64,000 nt of DNA from Stieleria neptunia (GTDB lineage: Bacteria; Planctomycetota; Planctomycetia; Pirellulales; Pirellulaceae), in contig NZ_CP037423.1 of assembly GCF_007754155.1 (NCBI RefSeq), positions 2,046,001-2,110,000 on the forward strand. The letters are read 5' to 3'. Position numbers and translations under genes: made by a program. The notes under the pieces were generated by a model. It had not been told where the DNA came from and did no database searches. It worked only from the letters and a program-made list of their open reading frames with translations. Shown in pieces: positions 9,078 through 17,458 of the stretch. The first letter of the stretch is position 1, and every line of letters begins with the position of its first letter.

Positions 9078-9887
9078 GATGACAATCGCAGGGCTCTTTG
9101 TTGCGGCATCGCCGATCCGCCTTGCTTTGATGCGGACATAAGGCGGGATATAAGTTGCCCGATCGGCGAAGCTGTTGGCCGCGGCATCGGCTTTGGCGTG
9201 CAGGGGTTCGATCAAGTCTTCGATCACAAACCCGCTGCGACACAGACCGCCGATCAGGTCTTCCCAGCGGTGCAGGAATTCGACCGCGCCCTGTTCGCGC
9301 AATCGACTTGCACTCGGCGACATCGCCGCGGGCGGTGGAACCGGAGCGTCGCGGTAATAGGTGTGACGGATCGGGTAGCCGTCGGCCGAGCGTTGATAGC
9401 CGGCTTGCAAACTGATCGGTTGCTTGTGCTGGCTGATGTACAGACCGCCGGGACGAGTGACCCGAGCGACTTCGGCAAACACCGGTGCGACCGACGGGAC
9501 GTAGCACGTGCTGACCGGATGGATCACGATGTCAAACGCGGCGTCGGCCAAGCCGGACAGATCTTCCATCGTTGTTTGCAGCACCCGCATGCGGTAGCCG
9601 CGCTGGGCCGCCACGCGGCGGTCCAGTTCCAACATCGCGCCGCTCAGATCGACGACCGTCACGTCCGCGCCGGCGGCCGCGTACAGAGAACTTTGCCGGC
9701 CCCCCCCGGCGGCCAGGCAGAGGACACGCTGGCCCGCGATCGATCCGCCCAACCAGCCGGCCTGGTCGACGACCGACAACGGACGCGATAACTCCTCTTC
9801 GGTGGCCGGTCGGCACAACGGATTGCCGGCGTCGGCCATTCGGTCGTAAACGCGGCGATTGTTTTCCAGGGTCGCGTCGTGATTCAC
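9072..9887 (-). CDS. Class I SAM-dependent methyltransferase
   Basis: A Rossmann-fold methyltransferase: motif I is VLCLAAGGGRQSSLYAAAGA, with the following acidic motif VTVVDLSGAML and post-I elements DIVIHPVSTCYVP and VARVTRPGGLYIS. The frame is open to 10034, but the upstream part is low in plausible coding character. The GTG at 9887 is preceded by GAGAG at good spacing and gives 271 residues starting VNHDATLENNRRVYDRMADA; an ATG at 9839 is the alternative. Substrate is unknown; the overall pattern resembles small-molecule (ubiquinone/menaquinone-type) methyltransferases. Confidence 0.82.
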   Translation of the reverse strand: MNHDATLENNRRVYDRMADAGNPLCRPATEEELSRPLSVVDQAGWLGGSIAGQRVLCLAAGGGRQSSLYAAAGADVTVVDLSGAMLELDRRVAAQRGYRMRVLQTTMEDLSGLADAAFDIVIHPVSTCYVPSVAPVFAEVARVTRPGGLYISQHKQPISLQAGYQRSADGYPIRHTYYRDAPVPPPAAMSPSASRLREQGAVEFLHRWEDLIGGLCRSGFVIEDLIEPLHAKADAAANSFADRATYIPPYVRIKARRIGDAATKSPAIVIA

Positions 9888-10217
9888 ACAACACTCTCGG
9901 GTACGTGGGGGATTCAGGTGACTTGACGAGGGTGACCACAACCACAGGCGGGACGTGCGATGCGGCGCAATTTGTCCGGGGATGGACCCAAAAAAAATCC
10001 CGTGGCGTGGCTGTTTTGACGAAAAACCCAACATCTGGGGTGAAAACGAAAGTCAAATGCGGGAATTCCTGGAACTTTCACCACCTTGTGCTCATCCGAT
10101 TGTTGTGAACGCTGAATTGCTCGGGGCAGTCAGCCGACCCATCCACCGGCGCGACGCTGTTTCTGTCCCCACTTGGCGACCGCTGTCCACTGTATCATTG
10201 AGCCCGGTAGATCCGAT
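9888..10217. other. Intergenic region between divergent genes, no gene recognised
   Basis: This 330-bp gap separates the methyltransferase and the anti-sigma-like gene. One short plus-strand frame (9955-10221) has no recognisable features. The sequence GGAACTT near 10070 resembles the -35 element of ECF-type promoters, but no good -10 partner is visible. It should hold promoters for both flanking genes. Confidence 0.4.
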
Positions 10218-11510
10218 ATGACTCGGAAACTGTCGGCGACGGATTCAAAAATGGCTTTACCAGAAGATTTACTCGACGAGCTGCTTTCAGGGCACCTGGA
10301 TGGTGCGCTCAGCGGTGACGAGCGCGCCCGGGTCGAGCAGATGCTACGCGATGACCCCGCGATCAGCCAGCGGCTGGAGGGGTTAAAGCGACAGCGTGAC
10401 GCATTTCGCCAGTCCCTGTTGGCGACGCCGAAGTTGCCCGACGGGTTTGCCGATCAAGTCGTCGAAGCCGCGATCGCCCGGGCCGAGGCCGAAGAGCTTC
10501 GAGGCGACCACCCGCTGCGGTTGGCCGCGAGCGGTTCGTTCGTCGCCCCCCGATCCGCCCAACCGTTTTCCAAGCCCCGGCTGGTCGCGATGGTCGCGGG
10601 GCTGGCGGCGTCGGTGTTGTTCATCGGTTTGGCGGTCAAAGAGTTCTCCGGCTCTCCGGCGACGCAACCCCCTGACCCTTTGCTGGTCACGTTGCCCCAA
10701 CCCGACGTGGACCCACGCGAATCGATGAATCCGGAAGGCCCGATGGTCGATCCGATGGTAGCGCCGGCAGGCGATGCGATCGCCGCCAGCCGGGACTCGC
10801 TGGAGGACCCGACGGCCGAGCCCGCGGTGGATCTGCTTGATGACCCGCGTCCGCAACCCTCGCCCGTGATGCAACCGGAATCGACCGGGCCGTTGTTGGC
10901 CGATGCGAGTCCCGCGTCGCGAACGCCAGACGTGGACGATGCAGCGGCGCCGTTGGTTGCCCTGCGACCGCTCAAAATGTTGATGGTCGTGGAGATCCGA
11001 CAGACCGAAGCGGGCCGACAAACCGGTGCGTTTGATCAAGCGCTTGCGGAGATTCAGATTGCGGCGAGCGACGAACGACAGGTCGACGAAGCACTCGCCC
11101 GAGCGGTGGCTCCCGAAGCCGACGCCGATGCAGCGGCCGATGACTCGCCACGGGCAATGTTGCTCGAGTCGCCGGCCAAGAAACTGGATCGTTTGGTGAC
11201 GCGATTGGTCAGCGACCGCGACGGCATCGAAGCGATCGGGTTCTCCGCCATCAGTGTCCAGCTGGACGCCCCGTTGCTGCGGTCGATCGAGTCGGTGCGA
11301 ACGGTCGACCCGACCAAGATTCGTCACCAGGGTCAAATCGTTCCGATCGTCAGCGATGCCGACGATGTCTTTGATGCCTGGGTCAACCAACTCGCCGATC
11401 GTCCCTTCATCCCCGTCCAGGGCGAGCAGGAAGCTCAGTTGATCAGCTCGCAGCCGGCCAGCGAGACCGGCCCCGACCCGATGGCCAACATTCTGTTCTT
11501 GGTTCGGTAG
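10218..11510 (+). CDS. Anti-sigma-factor-like single-pass membrane protein
   Basis: From ATG 10218 the product is 430 residues. The first 80 residues (LPEDLLDELLSGHLDGALSG, ERARVEQMLRDDP) match the start of planctomycete anti-sigma/zinc-finger-like proteins that bind ECF sigma factors, but no Cys/His zinc ligands are seen. A transmembrane helix follows (LVAMVAGLAASVLFIGLAV, about 116-135). A long Pro/Asp-rich, low-complexity stretch then leads to a C-terminal globular region. The frame is open upstream to 10173 without a better start. No sigma factor gene is adjacent, which is unusual for this class. Function as a sigma inhibitor is inference only. Confidence 0.68.
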   Translation: MTRKLSATDSKMALPEDLLDELLSGHLDGALSGDERARVEQMLRDDPAISQRLEGLKRQRDAFRQSLLATPKLPDGFADQVVEAAIARAEAEELRGDHPLRLAASGSFVAPRSAQPFSKPRLVAMVAGLAASVLFIGLAVKEFSGSPATQPPDPLLVTLPQPDVDPRESMNPEGPMVDPMVAPAGDAIAASRDSLEDPTAEPAVDLLDDPRPQPSPVMQPESTGPLLADASPASRTPDVDDAAAPLVALRPLKMLMVVEIRQTEAGRQTGAFDQALAEIQIAASDERQVDEALARAVAPEADADAAADDSPRAMLLESPAKKLDRLVTRLVSDRDGIEAIGFSAISVQLDAPLLRSIESVRTVDPTKIRHQGQIVPIVSDADDVFDAWVNQLADRPFIPVQGEQEAQLISSQPASETGPDPMANILFLVR

Positions 11511-11548
11511 GGGCTCAATCGGTAGGGTCTCTTCGCAACGTAGTTAGG

Positions 11549-11623
11549 CCCACGGATGGCAGCGCGAACCCACGGATGAGAGAGAGTGCCAAAAATCCGT
11601 GGGTTCGCGCTGCCATCGGTGGG
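11549..11623. terminator. 29-bp inverted repeat between convergent genes, possible bidirectional terminator
   Basis: The left arm 11549-11577 (CCCACGGATGGCAGCGCGAA, then CCCACGGAT) and the right arm 11595-11623 are complementary with one mismatch, with a 17-nt loop. The repeat lies between the stops of the anti-sigma-like gene and the VWA gene, where a shared terminator would be expected. The right side is followed by TTTATTTTT. It could equally be a mobile palindromic repeat. Confidence 0.6.
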
Positions 11624-11672
11624 TTTATTTTTGACTTTTGGCCGACGGAGCCGAAGCGTTCGGAGAGTTTCG

Positions 11673-14339
11673 CTACTCACCCTTGAGCCGCAGCGCCGCG
11701 GTGACCAATTGGACGAACTCGCTTCGCAGCTGAAACTCATCGGGGCCGACGTTCGCCTGGGCGACTTCGAGAACGTTGCGGAGCGTCCAATCGCCGGCGA
11801 ACTCGCTTTGACGCAGTTGCATGCCGAAGGCCGCGACGGCGGCGGCGAATCGGAAATCCGCATCCGCCTTGGCAAAGGCTTGGTCGTTGTCCTTGACACT
11901 CCGTTCGATCAGCGCGCTGGTGTCGCCGTCGGGCTGTTTGTAACGCAGCTTGACCGTCATGACTTCGTTCGACGAAGCGGCTTCGGTCAGCTCGGGTGAA
12001 CTCTGATACTTCAGCGGATCGACTTGTGGCGCGACGTCGTCTTGTTCGCCGGCCATCACCAATTCGTACAGCGCCGTGACTTGGTGCCCGGCACCGATTT
12101 CACCGGCGTCTTTCTTGTCATCATTGAAATCTTCTTTCGCCATCACGCGATTCTCGTAGCCGATCAAGCGGTACTTGGACACGACGCGGCGATTGAACTC
12201 GATTTGAATTTTGACGTCTTTGGCAATCGTCACCAGCGTCGCATCGGTTTGACGGACGAGAACCTTGTGCGCTTCATTGGCAGTGTCGATGAACGCATAG
12301 TTGCCATTGCCCTTGCCGCTGATTTGTTCCAGCATCGCGTCGTTGTGATTTCCCATGCCGAACCCGAGGGCCGTCAAGAAAATCCCTCCCGACGCCTGTT
12401 CCTTGATCAACCGAACCAGTTCATCGGTCCCACTGAGTCCGACATTGAAGTCGCCGTCGGTGCACAGGATCACGCGATTGACGCCGTCCTTGATGAAGTG
12501 GTCCCGTGCGGTCGCATAGGCCAATTGGATACCGGCACCACCGTTGGTGCTGCCACCGGCGGACAGTTGCGAAAGTGCCTTGGTGATCTTCTTTCGCTTC
12601 CCGGCGGGCGTGCTGTCGAGCACCATGCCGGCCGAACCGGCGTAGACGACGATCGCCACGCGGTCTTGTTTGCCGAGTTGCTTGGTCAGCATCTTCATGC
12701 CCTCGATCACCAGCGGCAATTTGTTCGGCCGATTCATCGATCCGCTGGTGTCCAACAGGAACACCAGATTGCACGGTGGGCGTGAATCAGGCGTGAGTCG
12801 TTTGCCCTGGATCGCGATCCGCGCCAAGCGATGGTCGCCGTTCCAAGGACAACTGGCGATCGTCACGTCGGTCGCGAAGGGATGCTCCGAATCAGGCTTG
12901 GGCGCTTCGTATTGATAGTCAAAGTAATTGACCAGCTCTTCGATTCGGACGGCATCCGGCCGTGGCAATCGGCCCTCGACCAGCGTGCGTCGGGCCTTGC
13001 TGTAGCTGGCGGTGTCGACGTCAATCGAAAAGGTGCTGAGCGGATGCTCACGAACTTGCTTGAATTCATTTTCGACGATCGGATCAAAGCGGTCTCCGTC
13101 GGTGCGGGACAACAAGACGCGACGTTTGGCCAATGCCAGAGCGTCCAGCCTCTCTAAAGGCTGTTTGACGGCAAAATCTCCAACGATTCGTCGGTCATGG
13201 ACGGCCTCCGCTTCCTCTTCAACGAGCCTGGGCACGCCTTCCACAGGCGACGCTGGGACACGTTTTGCTTTTCCGCCGCGAATCGACTTCGACAGAATCG
13301 GAGCCGAGAACGCCGGAGCCTGTGGGGCAGCGGTCGGAGCAGGAATGCCGGCAGGATGCGTCGAATCGCCCGGTGCCGACATCCCGAACGGATGCGGCTC
13401 ACCGGCGGGTGCGGGTTGCTCGGCGGGTGCGGGTTGATTGGCGGGTGCAGGTTGCTCGGCGGAGGCAGCAGCCAAGGCGGGTGCCGGTACCGGTGTTGGT
13501 GTTGGGGCTGGTTCGGGTGTCGGGGCTGGTTCAGCGGCGCGAGCGGGCACAATGCCGAGAGATCGTCTCGACATGGCGTCGAGGGACTTGCCCCGTTCCG
13601 CGTTCGCGCCCTCGGCCGACAGACGACTCAAATCCGCAACAGGCTTCGTCTCCGCTTGGGGGTCTGCAAGGACGATCTCCGATTGCCGAAGCGATTTCAC
13701 CTCGGCAGCGTTTCCCTCAGCAGTGTTCGCTGGGACGCGAGATGGTTCCGCTTGAAGCTGAAGGCTCACCGACTCGCGGATCATCGACTCGCCGACAGCG
13801 GACCGCTCCAGGCGTTCGCCCTCTTCCACCGTAGCGATCGCAGCCGACTCGTCCAACACTTCCTCGTACGCCGCACCCAACTCGGGCTCGGGCTCAGCGT
13901 CTGGCTCGGGCGCACTGAGTTGGTGCTGTGCGACTTGTGATGGTTTCAGCAATGGGACGATACCGATCATCAACAACACCGCTGCGGCAGCGGCCAACAG
14001 CAAAGTGACCCATCGTTTGTTCGACCTTGAGTTTTCCAGCAGGCTCGGCTCGATCGTTCCCTCGCCTTCGGGGCGACTTGCCGAGGCCGCCAGGATCTGT
14101 TCGCGTCGCTGACCGTCGAGCGACTTGGGTGGTTCCTCGGCGAACAACGTCTGCAACTGCTCGGTGACCCGGCCGGCTTGGTCGACGGCTGCGCGGAGCT
14201 GGTCGTTCTCGATCATGGACTGTTCGAATTCGGCCGCGTCCTGCGGGGAGAGTTCTCCCATCACGTAGGCGGTGATCCGGGCGTCATCCCAGACCGACAA
14301 GTCGCCGGCGGCATCGTTGGGTTGGATGGAATCAGACAT
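11673..14339 (-). CDS. YfbK-like von Willebrand factor type A domain protein with N-terminal anti-sigma-like region
   Basis: The product has 888 residues. Residues 1-90 (DARITAYVMGELSPQDAAEF, followed by a helical region) resemble the cytoplasmic domain of anti-sigma factors. A transmembrane helix follows at 110-131. Then comes a Pro/Ala-rich linker with PAPAEQPAPA-type repeats. The VWA N-terminal domain starts at HPLSTFSIDVDTASY. The VWA domain carries a complete metal-ion-dependent adhesion site: DTSGSM at about residue 530, the Thr in GGSTNGGAGI, and the Asp in CTDGDFN. The C-terminus matches the DUF3520 region of YfbK. The gene lies 60 bp downstream of an ECF sigma factor gene on the same strand. 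Known homologues are envelope proteins of uncertain role; a sigma-control role is inferred from domain order and context. Confidence 0.88.
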   Translation of the reverse strand: MSDSIQPNDAAGDLSVWDDARITAYVMGELSPQDAAEFEQSMIENDQLRAAVDQAGRVTEQLQTLFAEEPPKSLDGQRREQILAASASRPEGEGTIEPSLLENSRSNKRWVTLLLAAAAAVLLMIGIVPLLKPSQVAQHQLSAPEPDAEPEPELGAAYEEVLDESAAIATVEEGERLERSAVGESMIRESVSLQLQAEPSRVPANTAEGNAAEVKSLRQSEIVLADPQAETKPVADLSRLSAEGANAERGKSLDAMSRRSLGIVPARAAEPAPTPEPAPTPTPVPAPALAAASAEQPAPANQPAPAEQPAPAGEPHPFGMSAPGDSTHPAGIPAPTAAPQAPAFSAPILSKSIRGGKAKRVPASPVEGVPRLVEEEAEAVHDRRIVGDFAVKQPLERLDALALAKRRVLLSRTDGDRFDPIVENEFKQVREHPLSTFSIDVDTASYSKARRTLVEGRLPRPDAVRIEELVNYFDYQYEAPKPDSEHPFATDVTIASCPWNGDHRLARIAIQGKRLTPDSRPPCNLVFLLDTSGSMNRPNKLPLVIEGMKMLTKQLGKQDRVAIVVYAGSAGMVLDSTPAGKRKKITKALSQLSAGGSTNGGAGIQLAYATARDHFIKDGVNRVILCTDGDFNVGLSGTDELVRLIKEQASGGIFLTALGFGMGNHNDAMLEQISGKGNGNYAFIDTANEAHKVLVRQTDATLVTIAKDVKIQIEFNRRVVSKYRLIGYENRVMAKEDFNDDKKDAGEIGAGHQVTALYELVMAGEQDDVAPQVDPLKYQSSPELTEAASSNEVMTVKLRYKQPDGDTSALIERSVKDNDQAFAKADADFRFAAAVAAFGMQLRQSEFAGDWTLRNVLEVAQANVGPDEFQLRSEFVQLVTAALRLKGE

Positions 14340-14399
14340 GGAGGTTGCCTCCCGGCATGGTGGCTGGTGTGTGTGCGCGGCGAAGGGGGTGAGATCGAC

Positions 14400-15008
14400 T
14401 CAGGCGGTGGCGACGGCGTCTTTGAGGGCGCGGACGGCGGCGTGCAGATGAAAACCGACGTTGCTGACGGTCAGCCCCGTGACCTCGGCGATCTCGCGGT
14501 AGCTCAGTCCGGCCTGCATCCGCAATCGAAGCACCTCCTGTTGCCGGCCGGACAACCGTTCGACCAGCACCGCCAATCGGCTCTCGGTCGCATCGGTCTG
14601 TTCGGCCGCCAGGGCAGCCGAAGGGGCATCGGGATGGGGGTCTTGGACGGTGATCTCGGCGGCATCGATCGGATGAGCATGTCGGGTACGTTGCATGTCA
14701 ATCACTCGGCTGCGGCAAACGGCAAATAACCAGGGCTGGACGCGAGCGACGATCTTTCCACGCTCCTCGCGACACAGCCGTAAAAAGGTTTCTTGCACCG
14801 CGTCTTGGGCTCCCTGCCAATCACCGCTGAGCATCCGTCGGGCATATGCAAGCAATTGCCCCTCGTATTGGCTGATCAGCTGCGACAATTCATCCTGGGA
14901 CCAGTTTTGGCTTTCCTGGGACAGCAAATCCGCCGTCGGGTCGGTGCCGGCGTTCGTCCCGGATCCGGGGTCGTCGGCCAACATTTCGGCTGCGGAGTGG
15001 TCTGGCAT
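14400..15008 (-). CDS. ECF-type RNA polymerase sigma factor
   Basis: From ATG 15008 the product is 202 residues. Region 2 is visible as ISQYEGQLLAYARRMLSGDW, QDAVQETFLRLCREE and VQPWLFAVCRSRVIDMQR. Region 4 is LSGRQQEVLRLRMQAGLSYR, EIAEVTGLTVSNVGFHLHAA. The frame extends to 15152, but the added residues do not look like sigma factor. Sigma-70 family members of this type direct RNA polymerase to stress or envelope promoters. The gene immediately downstream encodes a membrane protein with an anti-sigma-like N-terminus, its probable partner. Confidence 0.9.
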   Translation of the reverse strand: MPDHSAAEMLADDPGSGTNAGTDPTADLLSQESQNWSQDELSQLISQYEGQLLAYARRMLSGDWQGAQDAVQETFLRLCREERGKIVARVQPWLFAVCRSRVIDMQRTRHAHPIDAAEITVQDPHPDAPSAALAAEQTDATESRLAVLVERLSGRQQEVLRLRMQAGLSYREIAEVTGLTVSNVGFHLHAAVRALKDAVATA

Positions 15009-15265
15009 GGCTTTCAGGGGCAAAACTTGGACGCGGTACAGACGACAACACGAGCGGGCGTCGACTTTGTTAGGCCGACCGGTCGATTTTTCTGTCGTTT
15101 TTGTGAAGCTGTTTTCTATTGACCTGATCGATTGTCCGCGGTTATCACCCACCGCGGAGTTCCCCGCTCAAAATTCCATCGCGATCGGTGTGGTCCGACC
15201 GGCAAACGGGACCGCCTGCCACTCGCGAAATTCCGCATAACAATACGAACAAGGAAGGTTCGACC

Positions 15266-16426
15266 ATGGCTGGCCCAAACACAACCGTCCCGTTGCTGGA
15301 CGTGAACCGCGACAACAAGCCCCACCGCGACGAATTCGTCGAAGCCCTCGCCGCAGTTGTCGACAGCGGTCGATTTCTGTTCGGCCCCGATGTCAAGGAG
15401 CTGGAAACCGAGATCGCCCAGTACAGCCAAGTCGAACACGCCGTCGGATGTGCTTCCGGCAGCGATGCGTTGTTGCTGGCGTTGATGGCGTTGGACATCA
15501 AAGCCGGCGACGAAGTCATTGTGCCGAGTTTCACCTTTTTTGCGTCGGTCAGCTGCATCACGCGGTTGGGCGCGACACCGGTGTTCGTCGACATCTGTCC
15601 GGACACGTTCAACATCGACCCGCAGTGCGTCGCCGAGGCGATCACGGAAAACACCAAAGCGATCATCCCGGTTCACCTGTTCGGCCAGTGTGCCCAAATC
15701 GATCGCATCTGCCAGATCGCCAGCGAGCACGACATCCCCGTCATTGAAGACGCCGCACAAGCCATCGGCGCGGCGTATCACTCCCGCCCCGCGGGCAGTT
15801 GGGGTCTGGCGGGGTGCTTCAGTTTTTATCCGACCAAGAATCTTGGCGCGATGGGCGATGCGGGCATGCTGACCAGCGGTGACGCGGTGATGGCCGATCG
15901 CTTGCGTTTGTTGGCCGGCCACGGCATGCGTCCCCGTTACTACCATCAAGCGGTCGGGATCAACAGCCGGATCGATACGTTTCAGGCCGCCGTGCTGCGG
16001 GTCAAACTGCGGCACCTCGGTGACGCCATCACGTCGCGTAGCAAGATCGCATCACGTTACATGCAACTGCTCGGTGACGGCGGTCTTGTCGGTCCCGATC
16101 AAATCGTCTTGCCGACGGTCGACCCCAATGCGTTTCATGTCTGGAATCAGTTCGGCATCCGCATCGGCGGTGGGCGGCGCGACGCGTTGCGAGCCTACTT
16201 GGCCGAGCGCGGCGTGGGCAGCGAAATCTATTACCCGGTTCCGATGCACAAGCAGCAATGCTTTGAGTACTTGAACGTGGACGGCAGCACGTTACCGGAA
16301 ACCGAACGTGCCAGCGCGGAGATCTTGAACCTGCCGATCTTCCCCTCGTTGACCGAAGCCGAACAGCAGCAAGTCGTCGACTGTATCGGCGGATACTATC
16401 AGGCCGGCGCCAAAGCGGCCGCGTAG
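15266..16426 (+). CDS. DegT/DnrJ/EryC1/StrS family sugar aminotransferase
   Basis: A PLP-dependent enzyme of 386 residues from ATG 15266, preceded by the strong ribosome-binding site AAGGAAGG (15251-15258). Family features are FLFGPDVKELETEIAQY, the cofactor-phosphate loop CASGSDALLLAL, GDEVIVPSFTFFAS, VIEDAAQAIGA, and SFYPTKNLGAMGDAGM with the Schiff-base Lys at about 191. These enzymes transaminate nucleotide-linked keto sugars during polysaccharide or glycan synthesis. No sugar biosynthesis genes flank it; the exopolysaccharide genes in this window lie 34 kb away. The exact keto sugar cannot be assigned. Confidence 0.92.
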   Translation: MAGPNTTVPLLDVNRDNKPHRDEFVEALAAVVDSGRFLFGPDVKELETEIAQYSQVEHAVGCASGSDALLLALMALDIKAGDEVIVPSFTFFASVSCITRLGATPVFVDICPDTFNIDPQCVAEAITENTKAIIPVHLFGQCAQIDRICQIASEHDIPVIEDAAQAIGAAYHSRPAGSWGLAGCFSFYPTKNLGAMGDAGMLTSGDAVMADRLRLLAGHGMRPRYYHQAVGINSRIDTFQAAVLRVKLRHLGDAITSRSKIASRYMQLLGDGGLVGPDQIVLPTVDPNAFHVWNQFGIRIGGGRRDALRAYLAERGVGSEIYYPVPMHKQQCFEYLNVDGSTLPETERASAEILNLPIFPSLTEAEQQQVVDCIGGYYQAGAKAAA

Positions 16427-16432
16427 TTTAAA

Positions 16433-16902
16433 GGCACCCTCCTGGCAGGAGGGTCGAGCGCAGCGAGGGGAGGTCGATCGGTGAATCGCGGCGCTGATTT
16501 CAATATTGAGAGGCGCGATGCAGGCAGCAACCCAACACCCTCTCCTCGCTGCGCTTGACTCTCCCAGGGGGGGCTTCGTGGATTTTAGTGGCTAATCACT
16601 CAGGACCCAGGTTTTTTGAGGCATTGCTGCGATGTCCGAATGGGTGTTGGACGACAAATGCTCGGTTCAAACGCCCCTCCGGCGACGCGGGCCGGTGGAG
16701 GGCAAGAAGCACCTTCGCCGCATCGCAGACCAGGTGATTCCTTGGCGGGTTGCTCCTCCGCAGAGCCCGCCTCCGCTACAGCTGGCTTCGCCATCAGACC
16801 GAACAGAACCATCGGACATCGCAGTCATCCCTCAAAAAACCTTCCCCGAGTATCCGAGAGCAGCCACTAAATTCGCGGAAGAACCCCCAGGGGGAGAGTG
16901 AT
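16433..16902. repeat. Copy of palindromic repeat family A, split by an inserted element
   Basis: The left part (from 16433, GGCACCCTCCTGGCAGGAGG, then GTCGAGCGCAGCGAGGGGAG) and the far right part (CCAGGGGGAGAGTGAT at about 16887-16902) together match the intact copy at 48653-48797. That copy has about 40-bp imperfect terminal inverted repeats. In this copy the sequence is interrupted at CCCAGGGGG by the element at 16572-16885. No coding sequence is present in this 540-bp gap between the aminotransferase gene and cdd. Confidence 0.8.
16572..16885. mobile_element. MITE-like non-autonomous element with long terminal inverted repeats and a 9-bp target duplication
   Basis: The element is about 314 bp and encodes no protein. 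The left end starts GGCTTCGTGGATTTTAGTGG. The right end, read in reverse, starts GGTTCTTCCGCGAATTTAGT. Similarity between the two ends continues inward for about 70 bp with small gaps, including TTTTTTGAGG and CTGCGATGTCCG on both sides. The 9-bp sequence CCCAGGGGG occurs directly at both borders (16563-16571 and 16886-16894), and the uninterrupted host repeat at 48653-48797 has this sequence once. This is the pattern left by cut-and-paste insertion of a miniature inverted-repeat transposable element. No transposase gene is in the window. Confidence 0.75.
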
Positions 16903-16966
16903 TGCCAAGAGAGTGGCGTTGCATGCGAGACGTTCGCGCGGGCCGGCGGACTCAATCAACAAGCCT

Positions 16967-17380
16967 CTACGTCACCGGCAAGTTTGACGCGTCAAACGCG
17001 TCGGGCAACAACTGCGAAAGCCGGCGGATCTGCCGCGCCCCGGTCAGCACGTCGGCCATGATGACTTGCATGTCGCCGGCGAATTCGGACAGGAATTGTC
17101 GACAGGCTCCGCACGGGCTGACCCCACCCACGCTGGCGATCGCGATCGCTTGAAACGCGCGGTGACCTTGAGAAACCGCCGTGGACGTCGCCACACGCTC
17201 GGCACAGATCGACAACGAATAACTGGCGTTTTCGACGTTGCAGCCGCTGACAATCGTTCCGCTGGGAATCCACAGCGCCGCCCCGACATAGAAATGACTG
17301 TGGGGCGCGTACGCTTGATCGCGTGCCTCGACGGCCGCACGCACCAGCTGGTCGATCTCTCGGGTTTTCAACTCAATCAT
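16967..17380 (-). CDS. cdd: Cytidine deaminase
   Basis: From ATG 17380 the product is 137 residues, the length of the homotetrameric class. The zinc site is complete: CAER (C59, E61) and PCGAC (C90, C93). APHSHFYVGAAL and SGCNVENASYSL complete the substrate pocket. The enzyme deaminates cytidine and deoxycytidine to uridine and deoxyuridine in the cytoplasm. It lies downstream of deoA on the same strand with a 78-bp gap largely made of short tandem repeats, so the two pyrimidine salvage genes are probably one operon. The frame is open to 17446, but that part reads through repeat sequence. Confidence 0.95.
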   Translation of the reverse strand: MIELKTREIDQLVRAAVEARDQAYAPHSHFYVGAALWIPSGTIVSGCNVENASYSLSICAERVATSTAVSQGHRAFQAIAIASVGGVSPCGACRQFLSEFAGDMQVIMADVLTGARQIRRLSQLLPDAFDASNLPVT

Positions 17381-17426
17381 TTGGGTGGCGTTTTGGGTGG
17401 TGTAAGCGCGTGGGAGAAGTGAGGGG

Positions 17427-17458
17427 ACAAGGAGACAAGGAGACACGGAGACACGGAG
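17427..17458. repeat. Four tandem 8-bp units directly after the deoA stop codon
   Basis: The plus strand reads ACAAGGAG twice, then ACACGGAG twice. On the minus strand the array begins on the base after the TAG stop of deoA (17459-17461). Confidence 0.85.

Noticed and set aside
9955..10221. 88-codon plus-strand frame upstream of the anti-sigma-like gene
   Set aside because: No ribosome-binding site or recognisable pattern and it overlaps the next gene's start out of frame.
16600..16901. Several short frames in the 16.6-16.9 kb region
   Set aside because: They translate the inverted-repeat element and neither strand shows a recognisable protein.
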